64,000 bases of DNA from Bartonella sp. HY038 (GTDB lineage: Bacteria > Pseudomonadota > Alphaproteobacteria > Rhizobiales > Rhizobiaceae): NCBI RefSeq assembly GCF_014117425.1, contig NZ_CP059725.1:2418001-2482000 (forward strand), read 5' to 3'. Positions 1 through 9,021 of this stretch are shown here, one piece after another. Below the pieces are notes generated by a model that saw nothing but the letters and a program-made list of their open reading frames with translations, was not told the DNA's origin and made no database searches. The stretch's first letter is position 1. Every line of letters begins with the position of its first letter. A program made the translations under genes and the position numbers.

Positions 1-278
1 CTTGGGATCGCTATCGCCGCGAAACGGGGCGCACGGGTGCAAAGCGCAATAATTTTGAAGATGCTGCCCGTTTTATCGCTTGGTACCACCGCCAAAGTGT
101 ACAAAAAAATGGTGTCGCACCCCATGATGCCTATAATCTTTATCTCAATTATTATCTTGGACATACAGGCTATGCACGCGGCAATGGACGCGGTGGCATT
201 GCCGGGCGCGGTGCGCAGCGCGCGCAAACAATGAGCCGCCAATATGATATGCAATTGCGCCAATGCGGCCGCCGATAA
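1..278 (+). CDS. Lytic transglycosylase-like (SLT-domain) protein, 3' end only
   Basis: The third forward frame is open from the window edge to TAA at 276-278 and encodes the last ~91 residues of a protein that begins outside. Visible motifs are WDRYRRETGRTGAKRNNFED, ARFIAWYH, NLYLNYYLGHTGY and a C-terminal Cys (QLRQCGRR). This pattern matches, from memory, the C-terminal part of small rhizobial SLT-domain lipoproteins that act on peptidoglycan. The other forward frame that is also open here gives no family-like sequence, so I take it as a shadow. No poly-U terminator is seen before argB. Assignment is by motif recall only; the catalytic Glu region lies outside the window. Confidence 0.7.
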   Translation, partial: WDRYRRETGRTGAKRNNFEDAARFIAWYHRQSVQKNGVAPHDAYNLYLNYYLGHTGYARGNGRGGIAGRGAQRAQTMSRQYDMQLRQCGRR

Positions 279-457
279 AATTATAAACATATTAAACCAA
301 TAGAGCCTAATTGGCCCTATTGGTTGGGCATAGTCCAAAAATGTTTGTCATTTTAATTTCATCATTTCCATCAAAAATGTCTTAATAATAAAGAATTCTA
401 TTGCGCTTGACGCATGTTTGGTTAAAAAATCAAAATATTGATTTTAGGGAGATATCC

Positions 458-1366
458 ATGAGCGATAATTTTGATAGCCAGCAAGAAATTTTTGAAAAGC
501 AGGCCGCACTGCTTTCTGCCGCCCTTCCCTATATGCAACGCTATGAAAACAAAACTGTCGTTGTAAAATATGGTGGCCACGCCATGGGTGATCCTGAACT
601 TGGACGCGCTTTTGCTCGTGACATCGCATTGTTAAAACAATCTGGCATTAATCCTATTGTTGTTCATGGTGGCGGTCCACAAATTGCCACCATGTTGCAA
701 AAATTGGGTCTTGAATCAAAATTTGAAGGTGGCTTACGCGTCACCGATGCAAAAACCGTTGAAATTGTTGAAATGGTTCTTGCAGGCTCAATTAACAAAG
801 AAATCGTTGCTATGATCAATGCTGAAGGTGAATGGGCGATTGGTCTTTGCGGTAAAGACGGCAATATGGTTTTTGCCGAGAAAGCACGAAAAACCGTTAT
901 TGACCCTGATTCCAACATTGAGCGTGTGCTTGATCTTGGCTTTGTTGGCGAGCCAGTGGAAGTTGATCGCACATTATTAGATTTACTCGCCCGCTCAGAA
1001 ATGATTCCAGTTATTGCACCAGTTGCACCGGGGCGCGATGGTCATACCTATAATATCAATGCTGATACATTTGCTGGCGCTATTGCTGGTGCATTAACTG
1101 CAAAGCGTCTTTTATTCTTGACGGACGTTCCGGGCGTTCTTGATGAAAATGGTAAATTGCTCAAAGAATTAACGGTAAGCGAAGCGCGCCGTATGATTGA
1201 AAAAGGCACAATTAGCGGTGGCATGATTCCCAAGGTAGAGACCTGCATTGAAGCCATTCAGCGCGGGGTTGAAGGTGTGGTTATTCTTAATGGTAAAACC
1301 GCCCATTCAGTCTTGCTTGAGCTGTTTACCGAGCGCGGTGCCGGCACTTTGATTGTGCGCGGATAA
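458..1366 (+). CDS. argB: Acetylglutamate kinase
   Basis: Phosphorylates N-acetyl-L-glutamate with ATP, the second step of arginine biosynthesis in the cytoplasm. Family motifs are clear: [35 protein letters not shown] followed by [16 protein letters not shown] and GGMIPKV. I choose ATG 458, which is preceded by AGGGAGA at a good distance and gives 302 residues, the usual length. The in-frame TTG at 401 would add 19 residues unlike the family. The HAD phosphatase gene follows after 8 bp and is probably co-transcribed, a common rhizobial arrangement. The feedback-inhibition type (arginine-sensitive or not) cannot be read with certainty. Confidence 0.96.
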   Translation: MSDNFDSQQEIFEKQAALLSAALPYMQRYENKTVVVKYGGHAMGDPELGRAFARDIALLKQSGINPIVVHGGGPQIATMLQKLGLESKFEGGLRVTDAKTVEIVEMVLAGSINKEIVAMINAEGEWAIGLCGKDGNMVFAEKARKTVIDPDSNIERVLDLGFVGEPVEVDRTLLDLLARSEMIPVIAPVAPGRDGHTYNINADTFAGAIAGALTAKRLLFLTDVPGVLDENGKLLKELTVSEARRMIEKGTISGGMIPKVETCIEAIQRGVEGVVILNGKTAHSVLLELFTERGAGTLIVRG

Positions 1367-1374
1367 GTATTTTT

Positions 1375-2067
1375 ATGGGCGCGCAAAACTTTCCAACGGA
1401 AAAAATAGATTATTGGGTGTTTGATCTTGATAACACCCTTTATCCACCAGGTGACCATCTTTTTTCACAAGTGGATATTAAAATGACTGACTATGTCAGC
1501 AACTTGCTAAACATGGATAGGATAAGTGCGCGCCAATTACAAAAAGACCTTTATCGTGATTATGGTACTACCCTATCTGGTTTAATGCATCTTTATGACA
1601 TTGATCCAGAAGATTTTTTAAATAAAGTCCATGATATCGATTATAGCTGGCTAAGCCCAGCGCCAATTCTTAGGCAAAATTTGCAAAGGCTTACGGGCAA
1701 AAAATACATCTTCACCAATGGTGATTACAATCATGCTATAAATGTATTAACAAGGCTTGGCATTGAAAACGTATTTGATGGCATATTTGACATTAAGGCG
1801 GCTCGATATATTCCAAAGCCCAAGCAAGAGGCCTATGATATTTTTATAAAGAAATTTGCCATAGATCCAAGCCGCGCGGTTATGTTTGAAGATCTTGTCC
1901 GCAATTTGAAAGTGCCAAAATCTTTACAAATGCAAACAGTATTAATAGAACCTATACTACAAGCAACTCAAACCCATGATACACCACAAGGTGATGATAG
2001 CGACCAAAGTCATATTGATTTTAAAACCAATGACCTTGGTGCTTTTTTAGAAAAAATATTGATGTAA
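1375..2067 (+). CDS. HAD-family hydrolase, pyrimidine 5'-nucleotidase type
   Basis: A 230-residue haloacid dehalogenase phosphatase. Motif I is FDLDNTLYPP (nucleophile and acid-base Asp), motif II is FTNGD, motif III Lys lies in PKPKQEAYD and motif IV is MFEDLVRNL followed by a short VLI strand. Length and the FDLDNTLY start resemble the pyrimidine 5'-nucleotidase subgroup (SDT1/PHM8-like), so dephosphorylation of UMP/CMP-type substrates is plausible but not shown. The start lies 8 bp after argB with no obvious separate promoter, so translation is probably coupled to it. In rhizobia this gene normally follows argB; no metabolic reason for the pairing is evident. Confidence 0.85.
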   Translation: MGAQNFPTEKIDYWVFDLDNTLYPPGDHLFSQVDIKMTDYVSNLLNMDRISARQLQKDLYRDYGTTLSGLMHLYDIDPEDFLNKVHDIDYSWLSPAPILRQNLQRLTGKKYIFTNGDYNHAINVLTRLGIENVFDGIFDIKAARYIPKPKQEAYDIFIKKFAIDPSRAVMFEDLVRNLKVPKSLQMQTVLIEPILQATQTHDTPQGDDSDQSHIDFKTNDLGAFLEKILM

Positions 2068-2232
2068 CTGTATTGCAGTCTAAATCAATATTTTGAACAA
2101 TCATTGACTATCAAACTAATCTAAAACCTACCCTTTAATAGCTTGATTTTTTTAACCGCTTTGCCATTATAAGAAATTGCTTCGAGAGCGCGCCAACCAA
2201 AATACCAAGCCCACCAAAACAAGCATGGACAA

Positions 2233-3156
2233 ATGAAATCTTTTTCTTTTTTACGCCCGCAAGAACTTATTCTCATTGGTGTAACCATTCTGTGGGGTGG
2301 TACATTTTTGATTATTAAACAGGCCGTGCACCAGAGCGGACCGCTATTCTTTGTAGGGTTCCGCTTTTTTATTGCTGCCGTAATTGTCGCAATTGTATTT
2401 CATAAAGCGTTAAAAGGCCTTAGCAAAAAAGAAATTATTGGTGGCACCGCTATCGGTCTATCTATTTATTTAGGCTATGGCTTGCAAACTATGGGGCTAC
2501 AAAGTATCAATAGCAGCCAATCAGCCTTTATTACTGCCCTTTATGTGCCATTTGTACCGCTATTGCAATGGGGCGTATTAAAACGCCGTCCTAGTCTTGG
2601 TAGTTGGATTGGCGCTGCCCTTTGCTTTATTGGCCTTATTTTAATCAAAGATCCGCAAAATATCGGTTTTAGTTTTTCTTTTGGTGAAATTATCACCATC
2701 ATTGCGGCTTTCTTTATCGCGATTGAAATTATTCTTATCGGCAAATTTGCACCTGAAGTTGATAGCCGCCGCCTCACTTTAGTGCAACTAATTGTGGCAT
2801 CGATCGCCGCTTTTATTACCATGCCAATCCTTGGTGAACCTATCCCTCAATTTTCGCCAATCTGGTTTTGGGCAGCAGTTGCACTTGGCACAATGACAGC
2901 GCTTATCCAATTAGCAATGAACTGGGCGCAAAAATCAGTATCCCCAACCAAAGCTACCATCATTTATGCCGGTGAGCCAATATGGGCTGGTCTTTTTGGA
3001 CGGATGGCCGGGGAGCGTTTTGGGCCCTTTGCGCTACTTGGTGCAGCGTTAATTATTGCTGGTATTCTCATATCACAATTATTACCAACATCATTGCGCA
3101 ATAAACTATCAGCGCCTAGCGATGATAAATCAAAAGACAACTCATCCAATAGTTAA
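2233..3156 (+). CDS. EamA/DMT-family inner-membrane exporter
   Basis: Encodes 307 residues with about ten hydrophobic helices and two EamA-type halves. The first begins with ELILIGVTILWGGTFLIIK and contains the RF..A conserved patch; the second half starts near FGEIITIIAAFFIAIEI. The terminal motif ATIIYAGEPIWAGLFG is typical of drug/metabolite transporters. Substrate cannot be predicted. The C-terminus ends in a polar Ser/Asp/Lys-rich tail. The Shine-Dalgarno sequence at ATG 2233 is weak, so a slightly different start is possible. The gene stands alone between the argB pair and rpsT. Confidence 0.85.
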   Translation: MKSFSFLRPQELILIGVTILWGGTFLIIKQAVHQSGPLFFVGFRFFIAAVIVAIVFHKALKGLSKKEIIGGTAIGLSIYLGYGLQTMGLQSINSSQSAFITALYVPFVPLLQWGVLKRRPSLGSWIGAALCFIGLILIKDPQNIGFSFSFGEIITIIAAFFIAIEIILIGKFAPEVDSRRLTLVQLIVASIAAFITMPILGEPIPQFSPIWFWAAVALGTMTALIQLAMNWAQKSVSPTKATIIYAGEPIWAGLFGRMAGERFGPFALLGAALIIAGILISQLLPTSLRNKLSAPSDDKSKDNSSNS

Positions 3157-3293
3157 AGCCCAATGCAAAGTAACAAGAATCGTGAGTCGGCATAGGAGAT
3201 TGCGATTTTTAAAATATTGGTAAATTTACATTAATTTCTTTTGAAAACATGAGTAAATCGCCGTTTTTTGCTTCTGCGCGTTGGAAAATCTCA

Positions 3294-3322
3294 TTGACCT
3301 TTGCCCCTTAATCCAGTATAAG
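3294..3322 (+). promoter_or_regulatory. Promoter of rpsT
   Basis: TTGACC (3294-3299) and TATAAG (3317-3322) are separated by 17 bp, a near-consensus housekeeping-sigma promoter as used in alphaproteobacteria. It lies ~87 bp upstream of the rpsT start, leaving a leader of roughly 80 nt that could carry S20 autoregulation. Confidence 0.75.
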
Positions 3323-3408
3323 CGCGGAAAGTTATACGGTCGAAGTGCCGTTATTTAATTTTCGTGCCATTATTTTTGATGGTCGTTATCGAGAAAAGAG
3401 AGAGATAA

Positions 3409-3675
3409 ATGGCTAATACAGCTTCGGCCAAAAAAGCGGTGCGCAAAATTGCAGCTCGCACAGAGGTCAATAAATCACGTCGTTCACGCGTTCGCACTTT
3501 CATCCGTAAGTTTGAAGATGCTATTGTTGCTGGCAACAAAGAAGAAGCACAAGTTGCTTTCAAAACTGTTGAACCTGAAATCATGCGCGCTGTAACTAAG
3601 GGCGTTATCCAAAAAAATACAGCAGCTCGCAAGGTTTCTCGTCTTGCACAGCGCTTGAAAAGCCTCAACGCTTAA
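3409..3675 (+). CDS. rpsT: 30S ribosomal protein S20
   Basis: An 88-residue, Lys/Arg-rich protein with the S20 pattern: [14 protein letters not shown] at the N-terminus, [13 protein letters not shown], and the ending [20 protein letters not shown]. It binds 16S rRNA early in 30S assembly. ATG 3409 has a purine-rich AGAGAGAGA ribosome binding site. The gene has its own promoter and a strong terminator. In most rhizobial genomes I recall, dnaA follows rpsT; here the next gene is an FAD monooxygenase, so this block has been rearranged. Confidence 0.98.
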   Translation: MANTASAKKAVRKIAARTEVNKSRRSRVRTFIRKFEDAIVAGNKEEAQVAFKTVEPEIMRAVTKGVIQKNTAARKVSRLAQRLKSLNA

Positions 3676-3700
3676 GTTTTAAAACTTTACTAGTTTTTAA

Positions 3701-3730
3701 AACCCTCGAAGATTTTCTTCGGGGGTTTTT
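3701..3730 (+). terminator. Rho-independent terminator of rpsT
   Basis: AACCCTCGAAGA pairs with TCTTCGGGGGTT across a three-base loop (12-bp stem with one G-T pair), followed by a T run, 25 bp after the rpsT stop. Confidence 0.9.
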
Positions 3731-3886
3731 ATTTTAATGGCTGCTAAAAATTTAAATAACAACGCTTGGAAGCATTAGCAACATATGCGATAAAGCCTTA
3801 AAAGAAATATGACTTATTTACTCATAATTGTTGGCTTTTGATGTATTTTGAATTAGATTGGTGAGATCACATCAAGGAATGCTATC

Positions 3887-5161
3887 ATGTCCTCTATAGA
3901 TCAAACAACCCAAGCAATTGCTCCGTCCCTCAATCAAAATCAAGCCAATATTTCACAGCAGATAATCAAAGCTGAGGTTATTGTGGTTGGTGCAGGCCCT
4001 GCCGGCCTAATGGCTGCTTATCTGCTGGCGCGGCAAGGACGGCAAGTCGTTTTGCTTGAAAAGCATAGTGATTTTTTGCGCGACTTTCGCGGCGATACCA
4101 TTCACCCCTCAACCCTTGATCTTATTGACCAGTTGGGATTTTTGGACGAGTTTTTAAAAATTTCCCACACAAGAGCCGAAAAATTAAATGCTGAAATTAA
4201 TGGTAAAGATATCACCATTGCCGATTTTTCCAAACTATCCACCAAATGCAAATTTATAGCTTTCATGCCGCAATGGGAATTTTTAAATTTCCTATGCGAC
4301 AAAGCCAAACAGTTTGATAATTTTTCGATTATCATGGATTGCCAAAGCCACAAACTTTTATACGAGCATGATAAGGTCGTTGGTGTTGAGGCAACAACCT
4401 CGCAAGGCGATATTCGTGTTGAAGCGCCCTTAACCATTGCCGCTGATGGACGCAATTCAATCTTAAGGCAACAATCTGGTCTTGATTTGGAAGAGTTTGG
4501 CGTGGCTAGCAATGTTTTATGGATGAAGCTATCGCACCAAAAGGAGGATCCACCCTATACAATGGGTCATGGCGGCCCAAGGCAGGGTTTTATCCTTATT
4601 GATCGGGGCGATTATTGGCAATGTGGCTTTGTTATCCCTAAGGGTAGCTTTGAAGAGCTAAAAGCCAAGGGCTTAGAAAACTTTCGCGAGGAAGTTGCAC
4701 GCTTTTCCCCGCTGCCCGCAAGCCGCATGGATGAAATTACCTCATGGGATAATGTCCATCTTTTATCCATCCGCATTAACCGCCTTAAACAGTGGTGGCA
4801 GCCGGGGCTTCTTTTCATTGGTGACGCTGCCCATGCCATGTCACCGATTGGCGGCGTTGGTGTTAATCTTGCTATACAAGATGCCGTTGCCGCAACCAAC
4901 ATATTAAATGCGCCATTGCGGAATAAAAATGTTAGCACAAAGGATTTGGCAAAGGTACAAAAACGCCGTTCATTCCCCACCAAAGCCACGCAAAGATTGC
5001 AACTCATGATGCAAAAAAGTAGCCAAAAGCGCAATCTTGATCCAGAAAAGAAAAAAGCACCACCAAGCTTCATGCGCTATATTGCAAAATGGCCACCGCT
5101 TGCGCATTTTGCTGGCCGTATCGTTGGCATGGGATTTAGATCAGAGAAAATCAAATTTTAA
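3887..5161 (+). CDS. FAD-dependent aromatic-ring-type monooxygenase (PHBH/UbiH fold)
   Basis: A 424-residue flavoprotein. The FAD-binding dinucleotide fold is VVGAGPAGLMAAYLLARQG near residues 34-50, followed by LLEKH. RGDTIHPSTLDLIDQLG is typical of the p-hydroxybenzoate hydroxylase-like group. The second FAD motif is GDAAHAMSPIGGVGVNLAIQ near residue 310. Such enzymes hydroxylate aromatic or polyketide-like substrates with NAD(P)H and O2; no neighbour identifies the substrate. ATG 3887 is preceded by AAGGA. Expression is monocistronic, closed by a strong palindromic terminator. Confidence 0.88.
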   Translation: MSSIDQTTQAIAPSLNQNQANISQQIIKAEVIVVGAGPAGLMAAYLLARQGRQVVLLEKHSDFLRDFRGDTIHPSTLDLIDQLGFLDEFLKISHTRAEKLNAEINGKDITIADFSKLSTKCKFIAFMPQWEFLNFLCDKAKQFDNFSIIMDCQSHKLLYEHDKVVGVEATTSQGDIRVEAPLTIAADGRNSILRQQSGLDLEEFGVASNVLWMKLSHQKEDPPYTMGHGGPRQGFILIDRGDYWQCGFVIPKGSFEELKAKGLENFREEVARFSPLPASRMDEITSWDNVHLLSIRINRLKQWWQPGLLFIGDAAHAMSPIGGVGVNLAIQDAVAATNILNAPLRNKNVSTKDLAKVQKRRSFPTKATQRLQLMMQKSSQKRNLDPEKKKAPPSFMRYIAKWPPLAHFAGRIVGMGFRSEKIKF

Positions 5162-5188
5162 GCGTGATATAAATAACAAAATCCTTAT

Positions 5189-5224
5189 AAAAAAGGCCGA
5201 TACAAATTTGTATCGGCCTTTTTT
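5189..5224. terminator. Bidirectional terminator between monooxygenase and autotransporter
   Basis: A perfect 18-bp inverted repeat without a formal loop (arm AAGGCCGATACAAA), with an A run on the left and a T run on the right. It can terminate the plus-strand monooxygenase and the minus-strand autotransporter gene, which converge here. Confidence 0.88.
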
Positions 5225-5287
5225 ATTTCAGCTAAATATCTACCAACCTAAAAGCGCTCAATTAAGCAGTTTTAATGAGGCAATTTG

Positions 5288-8200
5288 CTACCATTTTTTT
5301 CTAAAACCAATACGGCCACTTACTCCATAACTATCGCCAAAACCGCTGAGGCTAGTCTTGACGAGGGCTTCGCCATAAATTGAATAATTATCATCATTCC
5401 AATTATATGAACCACCAGCTCCCACACTGCCCCATAAGCGTTGTTGTTGATTTGAGACATCAACTCCGGAAACATCGACACTGGTGCCGCTTTGTAAAGC
5501 ATAATAAAGGTTGCCAATGCCGTAAATATGAGTGCGATTTAATGAGCCCTGATCATTTTTCCAACTGGTTTCGTAGTCAACAGCAAAGCCCAAACGCGCC
5601 TCTAAACTATCGCCACGCTTTAAACTTACATCTGCATTGAAGATATCGTGAAAACTATCAAAATCAATATTAGAATAAACAAGCTGTGTTTGCGGGGTAA
5701 TAGACCATTTTTCATCAAGTTTAAAGCGCTTACCTGCCTCGGCTGATAAAGCATAACCAAAGCCATCATTGCTACTTACTAAGTTTCGATTGGCTAAATT
5801 GGATTTTAGATCACTGTTATATAGGGTGACCTGTGCTTGGCCATCGACATAGAAACCATCATTGCCATACCAAGTGAGAGTTCCGCCCAAACCATAACCA
5901 TCAGTGGTGATTTCACCATCGCCATAAAATGATTTGGTCTTGGTTTTACCAGTAGTATAAAATCCATTGATACCACTAATTAGGCTGCCATGGTCATTTG
6001 AATACAGTTTTCCATCAATACCGATTTGCGCTTTAAAAATATTTTGATTAAAATCCACTCCTGAGGTTGATTTTTGGGATTCAAAATGGCTGTGATTGCC
6101 AACCACACGAGACCAAAGCCCAGTATTTTCGACATTTATTTCAACAGCTGAGCCATCACTAACACCAATCCAAATGCGATTGCCAACACGCTGTTGTAAC
6201 GTTGGTAAGCTGTTTAAATTAAGCAGTGCTTGCGGATAAGCCTCATAGGTGGGGACGCCAGCTTGAAAAACGGGCGGGGCCGGTAAAATTGGAGGTTCTA
6301 CAGGTGGCTCTTCCGGTTTTACGGGAGGCTTTACAGGTGGTTGTACTGGTGGCTCTTCCGGTTTCACGGGAGGCTTAACTGGCGGCTCGACAGGAGGTTC
6401 AACTGGCTTTAATTGCGAACGCAAGTACCAGTCATTTTGAAGTTCTGTTTCACCATATTCATCTTCTGTTACCGTAGATGATTGAGCACCTTTGAATAAA
6501 CCATAGGCATAGGCACCAGCACCAACCATGGTTTGTCCTTGCAATGTATAGGCATTGGATGCCGTTGCATCCAATGCAAAAGCATCATCGGTGGTTGTAC
6601 CGCCATTTATGGCACGAACAATTTTAATGCCCTGTCCAGGCTCGGTATTGCCTCCTGCATTGGTTGCATCAACATTATTCACGCGAACCAGAGTATTGCC
6701 ATCGACTTGGCCACCATCAATCACAAGGCGGTCAGATAAAGCGCCACTTTCACCAAGAAAAGTATCTATTGATAAAAGTGCATTATTGCGACCAGTATAA
6801 TTGCCCTTAATTGTTAAACTATCACCAGCAACGCCACTATTTAGATTTAAAACACCAGCATCACTTAGCACATTTCCTTGCAAGGTGAAATTTGCACTAC
6901 CATCAGATGCACCATATGCAACAATTTGAGCACCACTTGTAAGATTTAACTGGTCAAATGTTGCAGTTGTGGATGGTGAAGCACCATTTTTGGCGGCAAG
7001 AATCCATTGTACATTATTAGAAAGATTGAGATCTAGCGTTGCATTTTCACCCTTATTAACAAGGCCGGTCATTTTACCGTCAGCAAAATTAAAAACAGTG
7101 GTGCTTGGCTGGGTTACGCTACCACCAGTCATATTTAAAATATAACCTTCATCCGCAGCAGTAAGATTACTGTTTGCACCGCGAACACTTAGCAAATAAT
7201 CAACATTAGCACCTACTACGTCAATCAAATTAGCTGTTGCAGAACTTGTCGTTGCAACCAAATTGTTGAAACTCGTTTGACTTTGTACACTTGCGATGCC
7301 TGTATTTGCGCTAACGGTAATTGCTTGCCCGCCAGCTTTAATTGTGGTTGATGCTGTATCAGCATCCGCATTCAAAGCGCCACCTTGCCAAACAACGGCA
7401 ATGGCCGAAGAATTAGGTGCATTTAATGTATCAAGAACCATATTGCCGGTGGAAGTAATAAGTCCTTCGCCAGTACCTGCCACAGTTAACTCTTTACCAA
7501 TGCGTAGCGCATTGGCGCGAGTGGATGTACTCGTAATAGTAATATTACTATTATGAATACGCACTTCAGGGCGGACACCATCCTTTTCCGTACCAGACAC
7601 ATAAATGCCAATAGCATCATTGCCTTGGGCTGTAAGATTAATATTCAAATCATTCTTAACTTCAACATAACCTGCAGCACCGTTACCCGAACTTTGGCCA
7701 GCACCTTGAATGACACGAATGCCTGCCAATAATGGATAACGAGTGAAAAGCCAACCACCTTGATCAGATTGCATGGTAATATTTAAATTGTCAAAAACCG
7801 CCTTTGATTGCATCCCATTAAAAGCTGCTGGCTCACCCGCATTAACTGTAGAGCCAGCCAATACACCATAATGCTCATAACGGTCACCTACTCCCCAAGT
7901 GCCACCACCAGAACCAGAGGGTAAATTAAGCATGGTAAGATTAAGCGTGCCTATGGTTGCCATTCCACCATGGGACACGCCAAGGCCAACCTTTGCAATT
8001 CGGTCCCCTGCACCAGTCTGCGGGTTTGCAGTCAGATTTTCAAGGGTTAAATTGATTGTTTTACCCGTTGCATCAAAAACCGATTGAGTTGCAGTAGTGC
8101 CACCACCACCATAAACTATGATGCCGGCGCTACCTTTAACAGTGGTAGAAAAATCATTTTCAATAGTCATAGTGTTGCTTGTGCGACCACTATAAACACC

Positions 8201-8398
8201 AAAACCACCTGCCCAAATACTATCATTTCCAATAGTTGAATTAACCGAACTAATTGAACAGCTGTTTTGATTGGGAGCACCATTTGTGCCAATTGCGAAA
8301 GTACCATTGGAGGCTGTTAAACATTCTGCCGCTTGCACATTTGTAGCGAACAAAAAGGCTCCAGTTAATACCGTACTAGCTAATAAAAACTTTTTCAT
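5288..8398 (-). CDS. Autotransporter (type Va) with proline-rich linker
   Basis: Encodes 1036 residues. A signal peptide (MKKFLLASTVLTGAFLFATNVQA, cut before AEC) is followed by a ~640-residue passenger rich in Asn, Thr, Gly and short beta-strand patterns, as in pertactin-like beta-helices. Then come ~45 residues made of PPVKP/PPVEP/PEEPP repeats near residues 665-710. The C-terminal ~280 residues form an autotransporter beta-barrel (LWSRVVGNHSHF, EAGKRFKLDEKW, SVGAGGSYNW) ending in the aromatic GFRKKW typical of outer-membrane proteins. No protease triad is recognised, so adhesin or surface-structure roles are more likely than enzyme activity. Transcribed alone from an AT-rich leader. Confidence 0.9.
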   Translation of the reverse strand: MKKFLLASTVLTGAFLFATNVQAAECLTASNGTFAIGTNGAPNQNSCSISSVNSTIGNDSIWAGGFGVYSGRTSNTMTIENDFSTTVKGSAGIIVYGGGGTTATQSVFDATGKTINLTLENLTANPQTGAGDRIAKVGLGVSHGGMATIGTLNLTMLNLPSGSGGGTWGVGDRYEHYGVLAGSTVNAGEPAAFNGMQSKAVFDNLNITMQSDQGGWLFTRYPLLAGIRVIQGAGQSSGNGAAGYVEVKNDLNINLTAQGNDAIGIYVSGTEKDGVRPEVRIHNSNITITSTSTRANALRIGKELTVAGTGEGLITSTGNMVLDTLNAPNSSAIAVVWQGGALNADADTASTTIKAGGQAITVSANTGIASVQSQTSFNNLVATTSSATANLIDVVGANVDYLLSVRGANSNLTAADEGYILNMTGGSVTQPSTTVFNFADGKMTGLVNKGENATLDLNLSNNVQWILAAKNGASPSTTATFDQLNLTSGAQIVAYGASDGSANFTLQGNVLSDAGVLNLNSGVAGDSLTIKGNYTGRNNALLSIDTFLGESGALSDRLVIDGGQVDGNTLVRVNNVDATNAGGNTEPGQGIKIVRAINGGTTTDDAFALDATASNAYTLQGQTMVGAGAYAYGLFKGAQSSTVTEDEYGETELQNDWYLRSQLKPVEPPVEPPVKPPVKPEEPPVQPPVKPPVKPEEPPVEPPILPAPPVFQAGVPTYEAYPQALLNLNSLPTLQQRVGNRIWIGVSDGSAVEINVENTGLWSRVVGNHSHFESQKSTSGVDFNQNIFKAQIGIDGKLYSNDHGSLISGINGFYTTGKTKTKSFYGDGEITTDGYGLGGTLTWYGNDGFYVDGQAQVTLYNSDLKSNLANRNLVSSNDGFGYALSAEAGKRFKLDEKWSITPQTQLVYSNIDFDSFHDIFNADVSLKRGDSLEARLGFAVDYETSWKNDQGSLNRTHIYGIGNLYYALQSGTSVDVSGVDVSNQQQRLWGSVGAGGSYNWNDDNYSIYGEALVKTSLSGFGDSYGVSGRIGFRKKW

Positions 8399-9021
8399 AC
8401 AAACTCACAGATATTATAATAAATATATTTATTTAATATATAATATAAAATATAAGTGAAATATATATTTAATTACACCCCACGCCTTCAAAACCATTCA
8501 CCAACAAGATATAATTCACACCATCAACGTAAATAATTGTTTTATTTATATATTTTTTATAATAAATATTTTTAGAAAAAATTAACTATAAAAAAATTAC
8601 CAATTGTTGCAATTATATCATAATAACATCAAAACATTATATAATGAAATTCTAAAATACATTAATCTCAAGCTTTAAATATGCATCAAGTTATTTTACA
8701 GAGAAGCAATTAACGATGCTAATCGGCAAATATTAGAGTAAAATTATTTTTATACTGAAAAAATCATAATAACATGTTCTATATTGAATAAAACGACACT
8801 TATATAATATCTGATTTCGATTTTGATAAAATTTTAAGACTATTATACGAATTTAGGAATGACTTTCTGCAAGTTTAATACTTATATTATAACGATAATT
8901 TTTAACAATTAGCCCCAGACCAAAAGTGTTTCTTCACTTTTCATCAGGGGCTAAACTTAAAACGCGTTATACTTACAATATATTTAAAACGAGATCACAA
9001 AATCCCATTTTGGAAATTCTA
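8399..9021. other. AT-rich intergenic region between actP and the autotransporter
   Basis: About 620 bp with no credible open reading frame. It must contain the autotransporter promoter (minus strand) and the 3' end of the actP transcript. Near 8910-8953 an interrupted hairpin (TAGCCCC ... GGGGCTA outer stem, AAAAGTG ... CACTTTT inner stem) could end the minus-strand actP message, but its U run is weak. I could not assign a reliable -35/-10 pair in such AT-rich DNA. Confidence 0.5.
8910..8953 (-). terminator. Candidate terminator of the actP transcript
   Basis: Interrupted inverted repeat: outer 7-bp stem TAGCCCC/GGGGCTA and inner 7-bp stem AAAAGTG/CACTTTT. It lies 69 bp downstream of the actP stop on the minus strand. 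The following U content is modest, so termination efficiency is uncertain. Confidence 0.45.

Noticed and set aside
37..234. Forward frame at the window start
   Set aside because: Lies over a better frame that gives clear transglycosylase-like motifs; judged a shadow.
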